A stretch of DNA of 64,000 bases from Rhabditophanes sp. KR3021 (taxonomy: Eukaryota; Nematoda; Chromadorea; Rhabditida; Alloionematidae). Below are positions 48,143 to 59,011 of the stretch, one piece after another. Every line of letters starts with the position of its first letter. The first letter of the stretch is position 1. The stretch covers positions 6,510,001-6,574,000 of the forward strand of contig CAUJLY010000002.1 of the NCBI GenBank assembly GCA_963281155.1, given 5' to 3'. The position numbers and the translations under genes were made by a program. The notes below the pieces were generated by a model, which saw only the letters and a program-made list of their open reading frames with translations, did no database searches and was not told the DNA's origin.

Positions 48143-51100
48143 TTAGATAAATGAAATAGGAGCTTCAATAGGTTTAGGTCTTTTTAATTTAATACTTGAT
48201 TTGGGCCATTTAGTAGGAACATCACGCATCGTCGTTTGGAACATTAATGTTTTTTCAGGTGGTTCTCTAATTGATAGGTTAGTTACATTTATTTCCAAGG
48301 GAGCATGAAATCGGCTTAGGGAAGTTCCTTGATTATTGTAGTATTCCTCATCTTCACTGTTTTGAATATCGCCCTCATCGACTTCATTTAATTTAAACAT
48401 ATGGCCTTCATCTGATATTTTTTTTTTCTTTTTTGGATTAGGCTTGATGAAGGTGGCTGAATCCTTTTCTGGGTAACATTGGATATTAAATGGTTGGGCA
48501 ATGTCGAATACTTTATTTTTTCGTTGATCACTTCGTCTAATAGGATGGCGAGACATTGAATTTACTGTGGATGTTGAATTTGTTAAACTTGTCTTAGCTG
48601 GCGGAGGACCGAATAAATTAAAAGAAGTCACACCTTTTTCGCTACTTATGGATTCAGGAATAGAAAATTTGTGAGGTGTATTTTCGGATTTAGAGAATAA
48701 ATTTTGATATGGCATATCATTTTCAGGACTTACATTTGATCTTTCCCAATCTTTGATTCTTCCATTCATTCGTGTGTCTTGCTCTTCTTCGCTTTCCGAA
48801 CCATCACGAGACATAATGCTATCTTTATGAATGTCTACAACACTCCCATACCCATCTCTGCTCCTTTTGGAAAAAGATTCTTCATGAATAATTGAGGGAA
48901 CATTTGTATTTCTTTGAGGTCTTCTAATTATCATTGATGATGATGGGAATACATTAGATTTCATGGACACATTTCGTGATATTTGATCAATCACAGCAAA
49001 GTTATGGTCATAATCCTCATCATAACTCTCGAATTTAACATCAACAACTTCATCTGTAACTTCTCTCCATTTGCTCGTATCGAAAATTGATTTAATTAAC
49101 TTTCCCTGCCTTCTAGTCATCACCAAATGATGAATAAATATTATAGGGACAATAAATAATGGCCCAACCATTGTAATCCACGCAATTAATTCGTAGTAAA
49201 AGGGCAATACTTCATTGTTGAATCTCACTCTTTCGTAACTCCAAATACTAGCAAGCAATAGACTTGACAAAATAATTGGGGACAAATAAGCCCAGCAATA
49301 CTTAATATAATTTCCCACTGGTCCGATACAATGTTTGAATTCTTTCCATCTTTGAACCACGGCGTAGGGAATTTTCTTTTGCTCACTAAAAACAGGAATC
49401 CTCAACATGTCCCTGATATCTTCTTGAAAATTATCAACTCCATAGACATGACAGACCAAAATAACTTGAATTAAAGCTAGCGAATACGCTGTCCAATTTG
49501 CGTTTAGTTTATCTGTATAATATATTATTATTATTTAATTTTTCAAATATTTAAAGTAGACATAAACCATCTCTCAAATTGGTTGACTAGATAAGATAGC
49601 TCTTAAAGCGGAAACTCATCGAGTTTTTTATATTAAATCTCAGTCTTATTATTTTATTCTAATGCCATTGCTTGCCTTTGTTTCTTTCAGATTCGATCGT
49701 AATAAGTAGCCACTTCATTACGACTCATTTTTTTATCCCAAGTAAACCCATTTCTAATTCATTAGTCCTTCCTGTGTCTAAATTGATTTGTGCAATCTCT
49801 ATCTTGGGGTCTTGAAAGGTATAAATATCTTAATTTTTTCTGTCTTATATTTAAATAATAGCAACATATTTGCCCCTTAAAGATGTCGTGCTGTCGATTC
49901 TATGCCGTCATTATGAAGCAAATCAAATTTTTTGTTACTTTTATGCCGTTTATTATCAATTTATGTTTCAAGTATGACTTACCTAGTGCATGGAAAATAA
50001 ATATCCCGCCTTGGGTACAAAGAGGAATGCCACAAACAAAACAGAAGATGCAAAGAAGCAGCAATATTCTTGTTTCAACTTTGTGTTCTTTCAGGTCAAA
50101 TAGATTCATGATAGAGTTACCTAAAAAAATAATAATTAACATTATTCAATGCATTCTTTAATTTTCCCCCACTTTTGAACAACAATATAAGGATTTTTCG
50201 CTTCCTAAAACACGAATTCTCAGCATATACTATAGTTTGTCTAAATGCTTCTTTGTGAGTTATATCTTGACTTAGTTACACGCTGTTACTATTGAAATTA
50301 ATTCAAAATACTTGCCTTAACACTAATGATGTCTGGAGAATAAAAAGATATTTAAACATAGACGGATAGGGAAGATGGGTATTTCAAAGTAATCTCAATC
50401 ATATTACTAATTAAACGTTTTAGGTTTTTTGTCGCAAAATAAAATGGCCATTTTTGATTTGTTATTGAATATTTTATCGGGAATGTTGGTGGATATAGGA
50501 GAATACCTTCCAAATTCGGACTCAAAGGGTCATGTGGGTCACATCAACGGTAACAATGAAGACAATAGACTTGCAAAGTTGAGAAAAGCGACTGCGGTAG
50601 AAAGCATGATCTATCATCTTGGAAAAGGAGTTTACGAGTGTGATCTCAGCTGTGAAAATCTATATATCTATAACTGATGCTGGTACAAGAATAGGTGGAA
50701 ATCATCGAAGCAATTTGATATGTATTCGTTCGTACTGTCAAGACATATAAAATAGTTATGGTGGTATAGGTGGAAGTATTGTTAATTAATTTTGGCGTAT
50801 TTCTTTTAATAAGTTTTTGCAATATTTGCCGATGTTAAAAATTTTTAAATGCCCCTTATACGTAATTAACATCTCCAGCCAAGCGAACTCTCCGTCGATG
50901 GCAGACAGGATGATCATCGCAAAGAAAAAAGCAGTCCAGACATTCCCATATTCCATATAAGTTGTTATTCCTGGATACACAGTAAAAGAAATATACAAAG
51001 GTTCATGTTTCAATATTTCTGTTAATGGTTTTTCCTGCAGATTTGATAGGAATCCTCCAAAACTAAATATAATAGCGGCACAAAGTATACTAGTAAATGT

Positions 51101-54091
51101 ATCTAAAGTAACTAATAAAGCTGCATCTCGATAAATATTATTCCGGTATCTACTAAATGATGCCATGCTAATTAATGGACCAGCATCAATGCCTGTAATT
51201 GAAACAAATAAGCCTATTGTAGTTGTTGTCTTACCTAAACTATAAAAAACCTGCTCCGCACTAGCTTTGCCATTGATTAATAAATTAATAAAATATATAA
51301 TAAATTTGGTGTTTTTTTTAAATGTTTAACTTTTTCATGATTAAAAAATAATTTTATATTACTCAACGATGCAAGGTACGAACAAAAATCCAAGAACTAT
51401 CGCATGCAGCCATTGCCCAAGGTTATTCAGTACAAGTACACGTAATAATAGGAAGTGCTGCCCAGGATTGCTTAAGAAGATGACAAAGTTTAGAGAAGAA
51501 GTAAGCAAGTTAATCAAGAATGTGAAAAATAAAGAGGAATTGTTTAATATTCTGTATTGCATTGTTAAAGACAAAGTGAGGAAAGTGGTTTTAATTTGGT
51601 AAGAGATTTCAATGTTTATGCGTCCATGGATAGTCTTTGATACATTGGACAAGCCAAAACCTTGACAAAACATTATTAGACCATACAAATGAAGCTGCTA
51701 AATACCCATTTGTCTCCAAAAGTTGATAAATGTTTAATGAATTTAAGTCAAATGAAGATATTATTAATGCTCAACATGTTGATGAAGTTTTCGAGAAGAT
51801 GCCATTGATTGGGAAAGATGCTTAACTATGGCTATCAGATCATCAACTGCTAAATCTTCTGGGAATAGTTCTAATTATGTGCTAGGTCTGTTCTCTCATG
51901 AATGGGTTGAAATTTTAGGCAAATCAATTGACAACTATTGGCTTATCTTTGGAGATCGAAAAACAAGAAAGTGTGGAATTTCAATTATTTAAAAATATTC
52001 CAACCAAATTTCAATATCCTGCCTGTGGAAACTACTTTGGGAGTGACGAAGCTCTTTCTGTACATAAGAGAGAAAGGGCTTGTAAACAATTAGTAGAAAT
52101 TTGCAAAAAATGTAATAAAGACAATGACGCAGCTGATATTAAGAAACAACTGGGTACCATGAAAACTGCTGAAACAACATGTGATGTCTACTTGGCAATT
52201 AGGCCATCATTTGCTAACTTTGATTCTGATTATGTCTGGACTTTGATTTGACTGTAAAGGGAATCGGATATGCTGATCAAAGCTTCAAGACTCATACAAA
52301 GATTATTGAACACAGGGCAGATTTCAACTTTAATCTCAAGTGGTTACATCCGTTTGACGGCAAAGAAAGATTGTTACATGAATTAGTTAGGGCTGGTAAA
52401 GAGTTAAGTGTTGTGAAGAAGGAGTGTCCTTCAAAAGACATTGTTAGAAGTGTTGAATGTGTACTAATCGATGCACTTCGTGGCCAAGTAACTAATTCTA
52501 CTCTAGAAACCCCTCCTTTGATTTTGTTAGTCAAATGAATTCAGGAAGAAACAAAAAAGTAGCAGACTTAATCTTAAAGACTTCCCGTTTAATTATCCAA
52601 AATACAATCTTAGATATCAAGCTAGTTTTTGTATTTTTCATGATTTTTATGAATTTAATAAATATTTTTACCTTTCCACATATCCAGATTCCATAATTTA
52701 CTCATATCAGCTGTAAACAAAAACTTCAATCCAATTTCCGAACCAGGCAATGAAATTCCTCTTAATAACAAAATCACACAAAGCAAATAAGGTATTGTCG
52801 TGGTGAAGGTTACAGCCCATCCAATTGAACCGATTCCTTTTGATACGCCCAAATAAACCAAAATCCAAGCAACAGCAAGACTCCAGAACAAATGAGGCTG
52901 CAGATCTCCGAGATAAGGCTTATCTATTAAAGTTCTATTCAAAACTTGGTGATGAAAGAAAGCTTCTGATGAGGAAATGGCATTTACATTCATGTAACAA
53001 GATACATTCCCAACTATATCGCAACAATTGTAGCGAGCACTCCAACTAATAAGAGATAACAAATATTTTATTATTATTTTTTATTTATTACCTTGGAGTA
53101 CAATGATTCCAACCCATATTTTGAGCTGATGCAGTAAAGGGTGACGTCACCGCATACCAGAAATAATATAATGACCATGCAATAACTATGTTATAATATA
53201 TACAGACCGGTATTGCTAGTATGACTAAGGCCCAGCCAATTCCTGATGCTGCGGGCATCATTTTGCTGAATGCCCCACTTGCTCTGACAAATAAATAATT
53301 TAATTTAAGTTGATGAACTTACGATAATCCACTATATTGCCCAATACATAAGTGCAAGTAAACTAAAGGAAATCCAAATATGATCAAAAATAAAATGTAT
53401 GGGATCATAAAAACACCCCCACCATATTGATAAATCATAGCAGGAAAACGTAAAGTATTTCCAACTCCTATTATGAAACCTAGACACGACAAGAAAAAAG
53501 TAATTTGAGTGCTCCATAAATCTCTAACAACAGTTTGATCTTCCTCATCGGTGTTAATACTGGTGGGAGTTAAGTCTTCATCTGATAAGCCGAATAGGAA
53601 CTTTAGTATTCTATTTTTAATTTGAATGCGTTCTAGGATGTTGCGTCTTTGTGGTATAGTATCAAATCGCCTCATTCCGTATAAATAGTTAGAAGCTCCA
53701 AAAGAGGTTTCGAAATTAGAAATAGACCCATTGGAATCTTGTAGTTGGACAGTATTTCTTCTAGTGGATAAATTCTTCAACTTCGACTTCATCAAATGCT
53801 GATTCAAAAATCTATTCATTTCATCCAAAAAACAGAGACATTTTAAATGATACTGAGCTGCCGTAATCTCATCTTCATTTAATTTAAAACGTAACTCAAG
53901 AATCATTTGATCCATTTCCTAAAATTAACTTTATCTAAACAAATACATGTGATCAAACTAACCTTAGTTTTGTCATTTAAAAAGAGATGTTGTTTAAGAC
54001 TATCATTTTTGCCAGCTAATTGTTCGATTTGGTGCCGTAAATCAACACGCCAATCGGTAGAGGCAATTGCACTTTCATTAATAGTTGTCAT
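48143..54091 (-). CDS. SLC6 (Na+/Cl- neurotransmitter symporter family) transporter, rearranged 3' half
   Basis: Twelve-helix membrane transporter of the SNF/SLC6 family. Exons that fit: 54091-53963, 53918-53323, 53283-53092, 53045-52672, 51264-51235, 51192-50862, then 50120-49983 and 49512-48143. A long N-terminus (about 175 residues, coiled-coil-like) precedes TM1, IIGVGNTLRFPAMIYQYGGG, where the family GNVWRFPY is altered. Other blocks are KASAEQVFYSLG, YRDAALLVTLDTFTSIL, LCTQGGIFIFHA and VYGVDNFQEDIRDMLRIPV. The C-terminal tail is long and disordered with a KKKKK stretch. Exon 6 ends in phase 2 while the TM9 exon needs phase 1, and a decayed copy of the post-TM10 exon sits between them, so the gene may be non-functional or mis-assembled there. 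Substrate unknown. Confidence 0.75.
50148..50255 (-). pseudogene. Decayed duplicate of an SLC6 exon
   Basis: Aligns with the exon segment at about 49320-49420. Shared pieces include CAAGAAG..ATTTAG/ATCAGGGACATG, GAGAATTC/GAGGATTCC, GTGTTTTAG, TATTGTTGTTCAAA and GTGGGGGAAAATTAAAG, encoding a scrambled MLRIRV and NPYIVVQKWGKIKECIE versus DMLRIPV and IPYAVVQRWKEFKHCIG. Stops and an indel break it. It lies upstream of the real exon in transcript order, so it is not an alternative exon. Confidence 0.7.
51369..52538 (+). pseudogene. Decayed Cys/His protein gene inside SLC6 intron 4
   Basis: On the strand opposite to SLC6, inside a 1.4-kb intron (51265-52671). Open pieces in shifting frames: a start MQGTNKNPRTIACSHCPRLF, a middle with HVDEVFEKMPLIGKDA, then a zinc-finger-like PACGNYFGSDEALSVHKRE and RPSFANFDSDYVWTL, and a last piece FNFNLKWLHPFDGKERLLHEL. 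Several in-frame stops separate them. It looks like one gene of about 390 codons in decay or a mobile-element protein. No named family. A separate plus-strand frame at 50444-50677 (MAIFDLLLNILSGML) may be another fragment of the same kind. Confidence 0.35.
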
Positions 54092-56509
54092 TAAAAATGA
54101 AAGATACTTTTAATCGATTTAAGGCATTGCATAATCAACTTTGTATATATTTGAATAAAATCAAAACAGAACAGGTTTTGGAAAAGATGACGTAAAGAAA
54201 GTTATTTACTTTAATGTATATTTGTAGTTTTGATAATGATGATTGATACCTAGGAAGACTTAATGACTGATCAAATAAGATCAAATTGCTTTTGATTAAG
54301 TAAGGTTTGGAAGTTAACACTTTTAAATTGGAACTTTTATCAATTTGGTTCTTTGTTCGTAATGATCATGATTATTTAGTTTAAACAATAAAGTATATTT
54401 ATTTAAGATTCATTAATTTGAATAGCTAATTAGATCCTTTTATTTAAAAATTTCAAATTACTCTAATTATCACTTAAAGCACAAATAAATTACGTTTTAC
54501 AATTTGCAATTACTTTACAATTGGTTTACAATTATTTGTTAATCTCAAACTTTATTTTTAGCCATAATAGCCAAATTAAATATTAATATTTATTATAACA
54601 TTTTAAAAGTCTTGGATACTCACATAATGGTAGGTAAGCAATTAAATTATTTGTATGAATTTCATGTAACTTTTACGATACTTTTGAGGTTGAAAACAAA
54701 TTATTATAATAAAGTACGGGAATTTTTTTAAACGTGTTGTTTTGGGAAATAATGTTGTTAAAAAGTGTAATCATTAAAAGAAAAGTGAAGTCATTTTTTC
54801 ACATAGTCAGTTGAGGAAAAGTGATCCTTGTTAAATTGGCTCTTAATTTTGGTTAAATGTAAAATATTGCCAATACATCAAAGACAAATGTGCACTAAAT
54901 GTCCACTTTAACGCCTCTACAGCTTGCAAACATAACGTCTGTTTTACGTCACCTGCAAAACGTCACAAACACAATTATGGTCAAGTCACATTGAATTTAT
55001 GTAATTATATGCCTCCACACTTTTAGATAAAAGTCAATTGCAATTTGTTATCTGCTAAATATCACTTTTCACAAATTTTTAGCATACAATTTTTTATAAA
55101 TAACTTTAACAAAAATAGTAACAAACCATGAATTAGATGAAAGAGTAATTAGAAACAAATTATTGTCTTTACATATACAATTTAATACAACTTAATCTTG
55201 AAGAATAATCTTTGATTCAACTTTCTTTGATTAATTGCTTTATATTTATTCTCAAAAAAGAAGACTCTTCATGCATTATGTATGATTAGCGACTTTTAAA
55301 AGTATTATTAAAATGAATAAAGTTATCAATTTTTAAAGACTTCAACTTATTTAATTCGACAACAATATTTTTTATCCGGGAAATTGACGTTAGGACCATA
55401 AAAACAAAATATGTGTGGAAATGTATTTGACGGTTTGATACTTTTGGATTTGGTAAAAACAAATGGAATATTCATTACCTTTGGTATTTTTGGATGGTAT
55501 TTTATATGTTTCAAACAATAACAATATGCATAAACTTGGTTGAGTTACTTTTAATTAGAATTTGCTTTAAAAAAGCACCTTTGAAATGAACTTATGACTC
55601 ATCCATCATAGAATGACGAAAGCAATTGTTCTTAAGATGTAACATTTTCATCTAAGTTAGCAAAAACGGAGTACGTGTATTAATTAACCTTAGATGAAGT
55701 GATTTTTAAAAGAACAATTCCCAGCTTTTTCCCAAATCATGCTTAGTGGAAGTTAAAATATAGGGTAATTTGTTTGTTCATATCTCTTTTGAGTTGCTAA
55801 AAATGGCAATTCAATGCTTTTATAAATTCTTTTCGTAAACGCTTTCTATTTAATATGCCTTAATTGATATCCTTTTTTATCAACTTTCGGAAAATTATAA
55901 AAAATTGAGGGCATGCGTGATAATCTACCTTATAAAGGTGAATCATAATTGGGCTTTATATCAATTGTCGTCAGTTAAATTTTGGACAGATAAATCACGA
56001 AATAGTTTGAATTACTTCTTTGAATGCATGGTGTACTTTAAAGCTCCTAGATTGTTGAAAAATTCTTAATATTTATATGCCTTTTATATATGAATTGACA
56101 AGACTTTTGTTTCGCTAACTAAATGTATTCAGTCGTAATAAATCGGACATTAGATATTTACTTCCCTTCAAAATTTATTTTGAGATTTAATTGATAGCAC
56201 GCCCTTTCTTTTGCTAAAATCCTATTTTAAGCTTTCATACACAATTAATAATGATGCACTATAATCAAGGAGTAATTAAGTGATTCATGGGAAATAAAAA
56301 AATACTGGCACAACTATTGCCAAACTTTTAAACACCACCTCCCTCCTTATACATGAATTAATTTAGAGGAAAAGAAAATCTCATACCCTTCATAAAAAAT
56401 ACTGAAAAAGAGACTTTTGGGCGGGATTTTGGGATGAGTATTTAAGGAAAAAGTTTTGAGGAATTATCAATTCACTCTCAAATATTTTACTTATCTCTAT
56501 TTTTTAGAA
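54092..56509. other. 2.4-kb gene-free region
   Basis: Very AT-rich between two genes that diverge here. No supported frame. The right end has TATTTAAGG at about 56440, roughly 65 bp before the next ATG, a possible TATA element, and a CTATTTTTTAG acceptor at 56498-56507, 2 nt before that ATG, typical of a spliced-leader site. Confidence 0.4.
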
Positions 56510-57503
56510 ATGAAACTTTGGCAAGGGCTTTTGGTTTTTTGTATGATTGGATGTTTCCAATCTTTTAAATTATCAGATGCAAACCGTATTAATGATATTT
56601 TAATCACTACTCAAGTTAGTAGCCACGATTACAATTCTCTTTATGAGAACGTAATTCCACTTTGGATGAAGACCAACTCCAATTCTGTTTATATTGTTGG
56701 GGATGTTAAGGACGAGGCTATTCTCAGTGATACCAATGGGCATTTCATCCCTTCTAATTGTGGTGCTTATGAAAATAATCTCAATAGAAACTGCAAAGTT
56801 CAAATTGAGCTCGAGACAATGGTTCAATTGAATAATCCGTAAGTTACATCCATTTGCAATTAAATATAAATTATTGCAGATGGAGTTGCCATGTTAACGC
56901 CGCATACAACATCAACATGCAAAAGCTCCGTCAATTGTTCACTCTATACAACCCAGAAACCCCTCACATCTTTTCCATGACAACTATTGAATTTCCTATC
57001 AAAATCAAGGACAAGGCCGACAAGCAATTTGATGGAGTTGATGCTTGGTGTGTTAGTCGGGGAGCTTTGAACAATGTAGGTGATGAAATTAAACGAGGAA
57101 CATTGATGGAATTTGCCACTAATTTCGATACAATGGATTATATCAACGTTGCTATTTTGTTTGGTAAGTTAATTAAGCAATCATAGATGAATTATTTGTT
57201 CTAGAAATCACTGGACAGGTCAAATCAACTAAGATTGCGAACTTCTACATTGACATCGAACTTTTGGCGGCAACTGCTTTTCCTGCTAATTACATCTTTA
57301 CCGGATACGCTAACCCTGGATATCCTGAACATTACTTGAACATTCCCAACTCCTGCAACATCGACGAAAACCCACTTTCTTTAGCTTCAATCAACTGTTA
57401 CATCAATGGCATCAACAAGGGAGAAATCAAGTATGTACCACCAACTGAAGGAGCTCCGAACTTTGTCATCGTCAATTCGGAAAGAAAAAAGGTTCGGCAA
57501 TAA
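56510..57503 (+). CDS. Secreted protein of unknown family
   Basis: Three exons (56510-56838, 56880-57163, 57205-57503) with introns of 41 and 41 bp; 303 residues in phase. Signal peptide MKLWQGLLVFCMIGCFQSFKL. No further membrane segments. Cysteines are spaced as in a disulfide-bonded extracellular protein (SNCGAYENN, NRNCKVQIEL, WSCHVNAA, DAWCVSRGA, NSCNIDENP, INCYINGI). Segments such as ILITTQVSSHDYNSLYENV and ATNFDTMDYINVAIL suggest beta-rich folds. The C-terminus is basic. I do not recognise a family. A single-gene promoter and a trans-splice-like acceptor suggest a separately transcribed gene. Likely a nematode-specific secreted product (inference). Confidence 0.75.
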
Positions 57504-58438
57504 GGTTTAATCCATATTACTTACTACTTATCTTCAATTTTTCATGAATGTCCCTTGTGTGCGTCTGTTCTATAATTATGTTGTTTAATGTCTTTAAAGT
57601 TGGATTAAATAAAATGAGTTCTGATGGTAGCTTGTGTTTTAATATGTTTTTTGGTGTTAAAAAATGATGAGCATATTGTGTTAAGGTTCTGTTAATATTT
57701 GTTATGTAAAAAACTTGAGTAAATATGAGGTGAAAAAATGATATTTTTATTCATCTAGAAACATGCTATTCTTGGATTACAATGCTCTTTGTTAAATAAA
57801 TACATAGTACAGTAAGCATGATATTAAAATAATTATTTATGTGTAATTTTATCTTTGTTCAAATACCAAAAATGCTAATAATTCATAGTGTGCTAAAAGA
57901 AGGTAATTAAGACAGGCGATTAGAAATAGTTTCGTTTGAATATGTCAAAGGAACGTGATTAGTATCACTTGTCTAATCTCTTTGCAACAATAGAAGACTG
58001 CAACTGATATTCGAAAACATTAATTAAAAAGATACATTTTGACAAAGGACATGAACGGAGCATCTAAAAATAATCTCTCATTGTTCGCTCAAAAACATAA
58101 GTTTAAGCAAACAAAAAAGAGATATTTGAGACATCGTCACAATTCTTTAGAAATAAGATTAAAAATAATTTGATGTAAATACATAAATATAAAGGCCTAA
58201 ATTAATTAATGTTTATTAAAATAGAGGATTAAGGAGAGTATGAGAAGAAAGAATTAATGATAGGAAATAATATACCTTGACAAGCCGTTTTTAATCCTGG
58301 CTAATTTTCATCAGAAATAACCGTTTTCATGTATAGCTAAGACGGTTTTTCTTACAGTTTCAACAGATTTAGTTTGATAACAGTGATACTCTTTAGAACT
58401 TTATTTTTTGCAAGTCTTTCGAAAGGTAACAACTTTAG
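57504..58438. other. Intergenic, nothing supported
   Basis: AT-rich. A weak imperfect hairpin (AACCGTTTT with AAGACGGTT) lies near 58319-58349, not enough for an RNA call. Confidence 0.35.
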
Positions 58439-58665
58439 TTAAAGTGGTCTACCTCTTTCTTCCGTAACACGTCTAGTCTTTTTAGTGTCTGATTTAGAGT
58501 TTTGAATATCATTGTCACTAAAAAATATTTAACTAGATTTGAATATTAATTTACCGATCAGAACCAGCATCAATGGATACTTTAGGCAGCACGTTTTTAC
58601 TATCTTTCCGGCTTTCTCTCAGTAAAAAATTGTCAATCTCCCCTTTTTCGGAGGCATATTAGCAA
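58439..58665 (-). CDS. Orphan coding-like exon pair, basic tail
   Basis: Minus-strand frame with ASEKGEIDNFLLRESRKDSK and KVSIDAGSDR, a 37-bp intron (GTAAAT...TTTTTTAG, about 58518-58554), then DNDIQNSKSDTKKTRRVTEE and a stop at 58439. It reads like the charged C-terminal tail of a membrane protein and could be an alternative last exon of the innexin at 59012-61675 or a relic. No start codon and an in-frame stop just upstream. Weak support. Confidence 0.25.
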
Positions 58666-59011
58666 TAGAAAACAACGACAACGCTTATAAAAAACAACAA
58701 ATGAAACCAATTAATAAAATATATGGTATAATCTACAAATATTGCATTATTGCTTATTATATAATTTGATTATTAAGATATTTGGATCTTTAATATTCAT
58801 AGATTGACAGTTGTATAACGTGTCTTTTGGACTTTACCCTTTTTATTGTTAAATAAAACAGATTCTATTATACTTAGGTTGTATTTATTAGATTTCTCAG
58901 TGAAATCTCTACCCAAGGTTATACTAATATAACTCTTACACGTAAATTCAAATGACAAACGGTTTACTTAATAACCAAATCTATATACAAATAAATAACA
59001 CAATATCCAAG

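Noticed and set aside
50444..50677. 78-codon plus-strand frame between SLC6 exons
   Set aside because: No family, no splice partners; treated as part of the inserted or decayed material.
58319..58349. Imperfect 9-bp hairpin
   Set aside because: Stem too short and mismatched for a miRNA precursor or terminator.
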